DNA from: Candidatus Lindowiibacteriota bacterium
GTDB taxonomy: Bacteria > Lindowbacteria > 2-12-FULL-62-27
DNA length: 5,703 nt
Assembly (NCBI GenBank): GCA_023249255.1
Contig: JAHFCY010000212.1
Span: 1 to 5,703 of the forward strand
Direction: 5' to 3'
Part shown: in pieces, positions 1-5,492 of the stretch
Numbering within the stretch: position 1 is the stretch's first letter
How the letters are laid out: each line of letters begins with the position of its first letter
The notes under the pieces: model-generated
The model's input: the letters and a program-made list of their open reading frames with translations, nothing else
Databases searched by the model: none
Told to the model about the DNA's origin: nothing
Made by a program: the position numbers and the translations under genes

Positions 1-2
1 TC

Positions 3-1472
3 CTACATGCTCGTGATGTTGGTCCGTTCCGCCGATTCGTCCGGGTAGCCGCCGCCGAGGGGGAGATCCATTTGCGAGGCAGGGACGGTTTCGGGTTTGC
101 CGATGTGGGCGCCGATGGGGGCGTAGACGCGGACGAATTCGTATCGCATGGGGACGTCATCGAGCGCGGAGTTTCCGAATTCGCCGCAGAACTCGCCGGT
201 GGATTCATCCAGCAGGGCGAGGGATTTCAGATTGTCATACTGTTTGAAATCGTCCTGTGACGTGTATTCCAGAAATGTGCGGGAGGGACGGATGTCGACG
301 CGGCTGACGAGCGGTTTGACGCCGGACTCTTTCGGGAACCGCAGTTCCAGATCTTTTTCCAGAATTCCCTTGTCGATCGTGGACGAGACCTCGGACGCTG
401 ATTTATAGACGCGTTCGACTTCGTAGACTTTCGCGTAGGGAATCGACCGCTGGGACAGGATGCGGCGCCAGTCCCGGCCGATCTCCCGGCGCGCGCGATT
501 TTTGGCGTAGGCCCACTCGGGAATATGAACGTGGAGGGAAAAATCGCTCAAGTTCAGAAACCGCGTGAGATGTTTGGACGGATCGCCAAACCGCGTCAGC
601 CGGAGGACTTTTTCGAGCAGTTCTCCGAACGCCATGTCAAACATGACCTTTTTTTCGTGAAAATAAATGTGCCGGAATGCGCCAAACCGCACCTGCAGAA
701 AACTTCGAAACGCCGGCAGACCCGCCTTGGTGATCGCGATGCCGTGAGGCGTGATGCGCATTTCCGAAATCAGGCGGGTGACGTCGATCTCGCCGATTTC
801 GCGCGCACCCGTGAACCAGCGGTCCCGCAGGAGAAAATCCATCGAATCGGCGGTGACGACCCCGATCATGATTTTTGAGAACACCTGCTGCCAGAGCGCT
901 GGCCAGGCGCTCTTTCGGGGTTGTTTGATGAATCTCGAAATGATCTTGGGATCGATGGGGGTGTCAAACGGTCCGGAGGGCGAATAGCGGATTTTGGAAA
1001 TCAGTTCTCCCAGCTCGTTCTCGATGATCCGCGCCGAAATGTCCTCGTGGGTTTTATTATAATATTTGTGCGTGTAGACCTCGTCCATGAGATGGCAGAG
1101 CGGCCCGTGGCCGATGTCGTGCAGAAGGCCCGCGAGACGAAAAACCTCCTCGACGTGATTTCTTTCCGGAATCGATTCCGCGGGGAACGCCGCCTTGAAG
1201 TCGTCGTAAAGTTTGGCGGCGATCCGGCCCGCCAGATGCATCGTGCCGAGGGCGTGCGTGAATCTCGTATGGACCGCGCACGGATACACCAGCCAGCAGG
1301 ATTGGAGCTGGAAAATTTTCCGGAGCCGCTGAAACCATTCGGTGTCGATCAGGGTCTTTTCGGAAACCTCGGACCGGAACGCGCCGGTGGAGACCGTGAA
1401 CGGGATGTAATTGTGAACGACGTCGCGCACAACTCCGAGAGCCGGGACGGCCCGGCGCGGAAGATCGGCCAT
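3..1472 (-). CDS. HD-domain phosphohydrolase (SAMHD1/dGTPase-like, COG1078 type)
   Basis: This 489-residue cytosolic protein belongs to the HD superfamily of metal-dependent phosphohydrolases, in the branch containing SAMHD1 and bacterial dNTP triphosphohydrolase-like proteins. The sequence shows the opening family block LIDTEWFQRLRKI (41-53), then RFTHALG (70-76), LLHDIGHGPLCH (116-127), THED (141-144) and TADSMDFLLRD (207-217). By alignment with SAMHD1 the metal ligands would be H73, H118, D119 and D209, and H142 lies in the position of the catalytic His; all are present, so the enzyme should be active. The C-terminal ~100 residues are less conserved but include YEFVRVYAP (444-452), a block I associate with this family. 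Substrate is not readable from sequence; dNTPs are the family-based guess. The ATG directly follows the TAA of the upstream aldehyde dehydrogenase gene in the same frame, and no Shine-Dalgarno sequence is visible, so translation probably depends on termination-reinitiation. It is the last operon gene seen here; its terminator would lie outside the window. Confidence 0.9.
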   Translation of the reverse strand: MADLPRRAVPALGVVRDVVHNYIPFTVSTGAFRSEVSEKTLIDTEWFQRLRKIFQLQSCWLVYPCAVHTRFTHALGTMHLAGRIAAKLYDDFKAAFPAESIPERNHVEEVFRLAGLLHDIGHGPLCHLMDEVYTHKYYNKTHEDISARIIENELGELISKIRYSPSGPFDTPIDPKIISRFIKQPRKSAWPALWQQVFSKIMIGVVTADSMDFLLRDRWFTGAREIGEIDVTRLISEMRITPHGIAITKAGLPAFRSFLQVRFGAFRHIYFHEKKVMFDMAFGELLEKVLRLTRFGDPSKHLTRFLNLSDFSLHVHIPEWAYAKNRARREIGRDWRRILSQRSIPYAKVYEVERVYKSASEVSSTIDKGILEKDLELRFPKESGVKPLVSRVDIRPSRTFLEYTSQDDFKQYDNLKSLALLDESTGEFCGEFGNSALDDVPMRYEFVRVYAPIGAHIGKPETVPASQMDLPLGGGYPDESAERTNITSM

Positions 1473-2849
1473 TTACAGCGGTGTGCGGAGGTTGACGGTC
1501 TGGGTAAACTCCCGCATTCCTTCGATGCCGAGGAGCCGGCCGATGCCGCTGTGTTTGACGCCGCCCCACGGACACTGGGCGACTGATCCGACCGGCTGAT
1601 TGACCGCGACGGTCCCGGCCTCGAGCCGCTCGGCCAGTCGCGCGCCCCGCTCCACATCCCGGGTCCAGACGGACGCGGTGAGACCGAACATCGTCCGGTT
1701 GGCGCGGTCGATGGCCTCTTCCGCGTCACGGACGCGAATCAGCGTCATGATCGGTCCAAAAGTTTCTTCTGTAAGGACCAGCGATGTCTCGGACGGGTTG
1801 ACCGCAACAGCCGGTTTCGCAAAGAAACCCCGGTCAGGCAAAGTCTGGCCGGCTTCGATCACGCGTTCGCACGACTTTCGAGAATCTTCGAGATGGCGAA
1901 CCAGCCGTTTTTTCTGCTCCTCGCTGATGAGCGGACCCATGTCGGAGGATTCATCAAGGCCCGGTCCGATCCGAAGTGCGCAGGTTTTGGCGACGGCGGC
2001 GTCGAGAAACCGGTCGAAGATCGCGGATTCAACGAAAATCCGCTCGGCCGAACAACAGACCTGTCCCGCGTTTCGGAACGCGCCCAACACCGCGCCGGTG
2101 ACGGCGGCGTCGAAATCGGCGTCGGCACAGACGACCATCGGATCTTTGCCGCCAAGCTCAAGAGCAAGTTTTCGCAGGTGGTCCGCCGAGGCGCGCATGA
2201 TGTGTTTGCCAGCAGCCTGGCTTCCGACAAACGAAATCATTTCGACATCGCTGGCGACGATGGCTTTGCCCGTGTCATCGCCGCCCTGGACGATTTCGAG
2301 AACTCCGTCCGGAAGACCGGCGTCGCGGAACAATTCACCGATGAGCCGGCCCATTCGCGGCGTGTATTCAGACGGTTTGAAGACCACCGCGTTTCCGAGC
2401 AAGATAGCCGGCGCGATGGACCAGAGGGGGATGGTGAAGGGGAAATTCCATGGCTTGACGGCGCCGACCACGCCAAGCGGCTTTCGAATATTTTTAAACC
2501 GGAACCGGGCCGGCACAACGCCCTCCTCGGGCGCCGAGGCCTCCTCAGCCGCGCTGACAAAATAATCGATGCGAACCGCGGCGTCGGGAACTTCCCATCG
2601 CGATTCGCGCAAAACTTTTCCCTGCTCCTCGGTAAGAGCGCGTTCAAGAAAATCCTCGCGCTCGCGGATCAGCCGCGCCAGACTCGCCAGGACAACTTTG
2701 CGCTCCGACAGCGGCCGGGCCACCCAGCTTTTTTGGGCCCCGCGGGCGCGAGCCACAGCATCAAGGACTTGAGCCGCGGATGCAACCGGAAACTTCTCAA
2801 GAACCTCGCCGGTGGCGGGATTGACGGACTGGATCGAGGCGGCGGGCAT
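1473..2849 (-). CDS. NAD(P)-dependent aldehyde dehydrogenase
   Basis: Soluble aldehyde dehydrogenase oxidising an aldehyde to its acid with NAD(P)+. Numbered from the chosen Met, the landmarks are PWNFP (133-137, oxyanion Asn135), FKPSE (157-161, cofactor Lys158), FVGS (207-210, Rossmann turn), LELGGKDP (230-237, general base Glu231), GQVCCSAER (262-270, nucleophile Cys265), EETFGP (361-366) and PWGGVKHSGIGR (427-438). Nothing catalytic is missing. At 458 residues it is slightly shorter than the usual 480-500 because the N-terminus is short. The GGKDPM signature and the NAGQVC-SAER block recall the diapolycopene-dialdehyde dehydrogenase-like subgroup rather than classical betaine-aldehyde or succinate-semialdehyde enzymes; this subgroup assignment is from memory and the true substrate is unknown. 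An upstream in-frame ATG at 2855 overlaps the preceding stop (ATGA), but the strong AAGGAG at 2857-2862 is only 1 base from it and 7 bases from the ATG at 2849, so I chose 2849. The stop codon abuts the next gene's ATG. Confidence 0.95.
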   Translation of the reverse strand: MPAASIQSVNPATGEVLEKFPVASAAQVLDAVARARGAQKSWVARPLSERKVVLASLARLIREREDFLERALTEEQGKVLRESRWEVPDAAVRIDYFVSAAEEASAPEEGVVPARFRFKNIRKPLGVVGAVKPWNFPFTIPLWSIAPAILLGNAVVFKPSEYTPRMGRLIGELFRDAGLPDGVLEIVQGGDDTGKAIVASDVEMISFVGSQAAGKHIMRASADHLRKLALELGGKDPMVVCADADFDAAVTGAVLGAFRNAGQVCCSAERIFVESAIFDRFLDAAVAKTCALRIGPGLDESSDMGPLISEEQKKRLVRHLEDSRKSCERVIEAGQTLPDRGFFAKPAVAVNPSETSLVLTEETFGPIMTLIRVRDAEEAIDRANRTMFGLTASVWTRDVERGARLAERLEAGTVAVNQPVGSVAQCPWGGVKHSGIGRLLGIEGMREFTQTVNLRTPL

Positions 2850-2851
2850 GA

Positions 2852-3259
2852 TCATTCTCCTTCGGACACGCGCTTGCCCAGCATGCCGCTTCCGTAGAGG
2901 CGGTAGACCTGATCATGCCAGAACGAAATACGATCCGGCGGAACCAGGTTCTCCATCATTGCAAGAACCCGTTTGAACGTTTCTTCGTAGTACGGCCCGC
3001 CCGGCTCGCATCCGGTCATGCGGAAATATTCGCCGGCCGCGATGAGGGCGGCGACGGGATCGTTGGGATCGCTGGGATCGAAATCGATGCCCATCTCGTT
3101 TTTCCACAGGCGCAGATGCCGCGAGGACGGTTCCAGCTTGAGCTTCCGCTTTCGCTCCTTCGCCTGCTTGTTTTCATACCAGTAGGCCGCGGAGGCGGCG
3201 GCGATGGACAACACCACGACGCCGAATATAATCAATCCGATTTCTTGAGTGTTCGACAT
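2852..3259 (-). CDS. Small single-pass membrane protein, function unknown
   Basis: This 135-residue protein matches no family I recognise. Residues 7-27 are a hydrophobic helix, rich in I, V, L and A. It is followed by a strongly basic stretch (KQAKERKRKLKL, 31-42), which by the positive-inside rule suggests an N-out/C-in signal-anchor with the rest in the cytoplasm. The soluble part (43-135) begins with a short acidic-proline motif, DPSDPNDP (61-68), encoded by three tandem 9-bp units. It continues with mixed helical sequence containing the aromatic-rich ISFWHDQVYRLYG (111-123). One Cys (84) is present, with no lipobox and no metal-binding motif. The ATG at 3257-3259 has GAAGGGG just upstream. 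The stop codon overlaps the more upstream of two possible aldehyde dehydrogenase ATGs. Its operon position suggests it serves the neighbouring phospholipase or dehydrogenase at the membrane, but nothing in the sequence proves this. Confidence 0.8.
   Translation of the reverse strand: MSNTQEIGLIIFGVVVLSIAAASAAYWYENKQAKERKRKLKLEPSSRHLRLWKNEMGIDFDPSDPNDPVAALIAAGEYFRMTGCEPGGPYYEETFKRVLAMMENLVPPDRISFWHDQVYRLYGSGMLGKRVSEGE
2857..2862 (-). promoter_or_regulatory. Shine-Dalgarno AAGGAG that decides the aldehyde dehydrogenase start
   Basis: On the minus strand the sequence reads AAGGAG-A-ATGATC-ATG. The spacing from the Shine-Dalgarno element to the second ATG (2849) is 7 bases, which is optimal, while the first ATG (2855) is separated by a single base. 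The site lies inside the last codons of the preceding membrane-protein gene, so the ribosome finishing that gene would mask and unmask it. The dehydrogenase therefore probably begins MPAASIQ rather than MIMPAAS. Confidence 0.7.
3056..3082 (-). repeat. Three tandem 9-bp units encoding DPxDPxDP
   Basis: On the plus strand GGGATCGTT, GGGATCGCT and GGGATCGAA lie head to tail. The first seven bases are identical in each unit. On the coding strand they give Asp-Pro-x three times (residues 60-68 of the small membrane protein). It is an in-frame micro-repeat that could change in copy number without shifting the frame. Confidence 0.75.
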
Positions 3260-3313
3260 ATCCCCTTCACCGATACAACACCACGCGGCGCCACGTCAAC
3301 GCCGGAGGAGAAT

Positions 3314-5329
3314 TTATCCCGATGCCATCAACTGTTTGATTTCGGGCAACGCCTTTTCAGTTTCCTCCACGCCCCGCGAAATATACTTGGCCGTCTCGAA
3401 AAACTCATACCAGACGGCATCGCGGATCACCGGTCTGATCACAATGTCCGCATCGTTCTTCGCCGCCTCGGCCAGAACATACTCCATGATCTGGGTCGAG
3501 CTCATGATAATGTCGAACAAATTTCCCGCGAATTTTCTTCCAACGTATTTCAGGAACCGCTCGCCGCGGGTGAGATCGCTTGCGGCCGAGGCCCTCGGCG
3601 CAAATTTTCCTCCCGGCGGAACGTCCTCGGGGCCCGGAAGAGGATTCACCGCGATGATCTTCGAGACCCCCGCGCGGGTGAGCTGCGTGATGGGCAGGGG
3701 ATTGAGGATTCCACCATCGACCAGAATGGAGTTCTTCCATCGGACCGGCTCGAAAATGCCGGGGATGGCGATGGACGCCCGGACCGCGTCGACCAGCCGG
3801 CCGTCCTCAAAGACAACTTCGCGATAGCTGTTGATGTCCGTCGCCATGATTTTGATGGGGATCAGGGTATCGGAAAACGACGCGTCGCCGATGGCATTCA
3901 GGAAAAACGCCGCGGCCTTGTTGCCGCGCAAAAAACCGCCTTTGCGAAATCCAAACAGCGGCCAGATGTTCGGGTCGATCAGATTTTTCAAAAATGGCCG
4001 CAGACCGCGGTTGCGGTTGGCGATTTCCTCCAACTCGTACGAATTTTTGCCCATCGCCCAGATCGCGCCGACCAGCGCGCCCATGCTGGATCCGGCGATC
4101 ATGTCGATCAGAATGTTTTCACGCTCGAGCACGCGGACGACGCCGATGTGCGCCAGTCCCCGGGCTGCGCCCACGCCAAGCGACAGGCCGACTAGCCTGT
4201 TGGAAATTTTTCGGGCCAGATGCCGGACCGCGCGGCTGAAAGGAGTGCTCGGATTGGCGATCACGTATGGAACGCCGTCCATTCCGATCTGGCGAATGCC
4301 GTCAGGCAGGACGTCAAACGCGGTCTCGACCGGATGGCCGAGTTTGACCGCGAATGCCGACAGGTTTCGCCGGGCCGCGTGGTCCATGTTGCAGAGGACG
4401 ATCTGAAGCTCGTCGGGCTTCAGGAGAAATTCCCTGCGGAAACTTTCTGAAACCTGCGCCGTCGTCCGAAGAGATTCGTCGCCACCCTCCGACAGCAGAT
4501 ACAACCGGTCGCTCTGGGAGATGATGCGGCTGACCATTCGCCCGACCGACACCGGCAGATCGAGAATGCTGTAATTGAACGTCCGGATGATCTGGTCCAG
4601 AAGGTCCGCGAACAATTTTTCGCCTTTGGCGTCATCATCGATGTAGATCGTCAGGATGTGATAACCGATGGGATGCCGGACAAAGAGTTTCTGAAACGGC
4701 GCGCGCGGGTCGGACGAGGCAAGGGCCTGCTCAAGCTCGCCGATCGATTTCATGGCGGGCGTGGAGGTCGTGAGAAATTCGATCAGGCAGACCGGCTCCT
4801 TGGATTCCTGCGCGAGGCTGGCCGCCAGGCTGGTCGAAAAAAGGTTTCGGACGTCGGACAGGCTGGTCGTGTAGACTGAAATCAGCCGGGACCACTTGGC
4901 CTGTTTCTGCGTGAGCCGGACGCTCTGAAGCTGGCGGCCGATGGTCTCCCCGAACTTGAGCGCGAGCTTGGGATTTTTCTGAAGAAGCTGGTCGAAATCG
5001 TGTTTCTCGATTTTGAGCAAAACTGTGTCGTTGGTGACTTCAACCGTCGCCCAGTAATCCTCGCCGGTCAGGAGCGCCACTTCGCCGAACGCGTCGCCCC
5101 GGCGGAGATATCCGAACGTCCGTTCCCGGCCGGTTTTGACTTTCGTAAATGTCCGGCACCGGCCCGACAGAACGACGTAGAATGCGTTTCCCTTCTGGCC
5201 TTCGCTGATCACAATTTTCCCGCGGGGACAGCTTTCGATGACCGCCCTTTCAACGATGCGCCGCAGGTCCCACCAGCCGAGATCGGAAAAGACGGAAATA
5301 TCGCGCAACAGCCTGATCGTGTCGAACAT
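3314..5329 (-). CDS. Patatin-like phospholipase with cNMP-binding-like and MinD-like domains (NTE type)
   Basis: This 671-residue protein is a serine acyl hydrolase of the patatin/NTE group, expected to cleave acyl chains from phospholipids or lysophospholipids at the membrane surface. Residues ~5-130 form a cyclic-nucleotide-binding-like beta-barrel whose phosphate cassette is FGEVALLTGEDYWATV (81-96); the usual Arg is Tyr92. Residues ~147-378 resemble a MinD/ParA domain lacking a Walker A motif. The patatin domain (~380-575) has the oxyanion loop GVGAARG (385-391), the nucleophile elbow GSSMG (413-417, Ser415) and the catalytic-dyad Asp in DGG (Asp538), so it should be catalytic. A helical C-terminal region (~580-671) ends the protein. 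There is no signal peptide or transmembrane helix, so it is probably cytosolic and peripheral. The ATG at 5327-5329 is the only usual start between the coding region and an in-frame TGA about 36 bases upstream. It lacks a good Shine-Dalgarno sequence and lies at the predicted transcript start. It is the first gene of the minus-strand operon; a 54-bp gap follows. Confidence 0.93.
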   Translation of the reverse strand: MFDTIRLLRDISVFSDLGWWDLRRIVERAVIESCPRGKIVISEGQKGNAFYVVLSGRCRTFTKVKTGRERTFGYLRRGDAFGEVALLTGEDYWATVEVTNDTVLLKIEKHDFDQLLQKNPKLALKFGETIGRQLQSVRLTQKQAKWSRLISVYTTSLSDVRNLFSTSLAASLAQESKEPVCLIEFLTTSTPAMKSIGELEQALASSDPRAPFQKLFVRHPIGYHILTIYIDDDAKGEKLFADLLDQIIRTFNYSILDLPVSVGRMVSRIISQSDRLYLLSEGGDESLRTTAQVSESFRREFLLKPDELQIVLCNMDHAARRNLSAFAVKLGHPVETAFDVLPDGIRQIGMDGVPYVIANPSTPFSRAVRHLARKISNRLVGLSLGVGAARGLAHIGVVRVLERENILIDMIAGSSMGALVGAIWAMGKNSYELEEIANRNRGLRPFLKNLIDPNIWPLFGFRKGGFLRGNKAAAFFLNAIGDASFSDTLIPIKIMATDINSYREVVFEDGRLVDAVRASIAIPGIFEPVRWKNSILVDGGILNPLPITQLTRAGVSKIIAVNPLPGPEDVPPGGKFAPRASAASDLTRGERFLKYVGRKFAGNLFDIIMSSTQIMEYVLAEAAKNDADIVIRPVIRDAVWYEFFETAKYISRGVEETEKALPEIKQLMASG

Positions 5330-5336
5330 GTCCCGT

Positions 5337-5366
5337 AGTGTAGGGGGAAAACCGCCGGAAAGTCAA
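5337..5366 (-). promoter_or_regulatory. Predicted sigma-70-type promoter of the phospholipase operon
   Basis: Reading the minus strand, TTGACT (5366-5361) is followed by an 18-base spacer and TACACT (5342-5337), matching the -35 consensus at 5 of 6 bases and the -10 at 4 of 6. Transcription would start near 5329-5331, at or next to the ATG at 5329. The -35 element lies within the left arm of the inverted repeat in this gap. I found no better candidate between this site and the gene. Confidence 0.5.
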
Positions 5367-5411
5367 TCAATAAACGCGGATCGCGTAAAAAAGTGGGCGC
5401 TGTTGATTGAC
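5362..5411. repeat. Perfect 9-bp inverted repeat shared by the two divergent -35 regions
   Basis: GTCAATCAA at 5362-5370 is exactly reverse-complemented by TTGATTGAC at 5403-5411. The arms are separated by 32 bases and repeat at a start-to-start distance of 41 bases, close to four helical turns. Each arm carries most of a -35 hexamer for the promoter pointing away from the centre (TTGACT leftward, TTGACA rightward). The match extends four bases beyond the hexamer (TTGA), more than shared promoter consensus requires, so it may be a paired binding site for a regulator. Confidence 0.6.
5374..5386. promoter_or_regulatory. Operator-like dyad ACGCG-GAT-CGCGT
   Basis: A perfect 5-bp inverted repeat around a 3-base centre lies upstream of both predicted promoters, between the arms of the larger repeat. 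Because neither predicted transcript includes it, it is more likely a protein-binding site on DNA than an RNA hairpin. Short GC-rich dyads do occur by chance in GC-rich DNA, so support is moderate. Confidence 0.35.
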
Positions 5412-5436
5412 ACATCCCGCCGCTCTGTGGGAGACT
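5407..5436 (+). promoter_or_regulatory. Predicted promoter of the plus-strand envelope gene
   Basis: A consensus -35 TTGACA (5407-5412) is followed by an 18-base spacer and GAGACT (5431-5436), which matches the -10 consensus at only 3 of 6 positions but is preceded by TGG, an extended -10 feature. The transcript would start near 5443 and carry a leader of about 50 bases. The strong -35 and the mirrored promoter on the other strand are the main support. Confidence 0.4.
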
Positions 5437-5461
5437 CGTGTGGTTAGGCACATGCAGCGTT

Positions 5462-5484
5462 ACCCCGGAGGGGGGTCAGGGGAG
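5462..5484 (+). promoter_or_regulatory. Leader with a GC hairpin exposing GGAGG, and a second GGGGAG ribosome site
   Basis: ACCCC (5462-5466) can pair with GGGGT (5472-5476), leaving GGAGG in a five-base loop. That GGAGG is 15 bases from the first ATG (5487), too far for normal use. GGGGAG at 5479-5484 is 2 bases from ATG 5487 but 8 bases from the in-frame GTG at 5493, which favours the GTG as start. Confidence 0.35.
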
Positions 5485-5492
5485 TGATGGTA

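Noticed and set aside
921-1586. A 221-codon plus-strand frame opposite the HD gene.
   Set aside because: It has no domain signature and spans the boundary between two real minus-strand genes.
1600-2897. Two overlapping long plus-strand frames (321 and 334 codons) opposite the aldehyde dehydrogenase.
   Set aside because: They are low-complexity, rich in R, S, D and G, without motifs, and mirror the codon structure of a clearly real enzyme on the minus strand.
3270-3299. A possible internal minus-strand promoter (TTGACG, 18 bases, TATCGG) before the small membrane protein.
   Set aside because: The -10 matches only 3 of 6 positions and lacks the final T, and the predicted start would cut into the ribosome-binding site. 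Kept only as a weak possibility.
3286-3304. A 5-bp GC hairpin (CGGCG/CGCCG) in the 54-bp gap after the phospholipase gene, considered as a terminator.
   Set aside because: The stem is short, the loop is nine bases, and no U-run follows in the direction of transcription. It is unlikely to stop transcription.
2915-4195. A 426-codon plus-strand open frame opposite the phospholipase and membrane-protein genes.
   Set aside because: It is antisense to genes with intact catalytic motifs, shows no recognisable domain, and crosses the gene boundary. Long antisense frames are expected in GC-rich coding DNA.
3-5329. An anti-phage defence island, suggested by a patatin (as in CBASS CapV), an HD dNTP hydrolase and a cNMP-binding-like domain.
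   Set aside because: No cyclic-nucleotide synthase, CBASS accessory gene, mobile element or compositional break is visible, and NTE-type patatins and COG1078 proteins are common housekeeping genes. The idea is not supported by this window.
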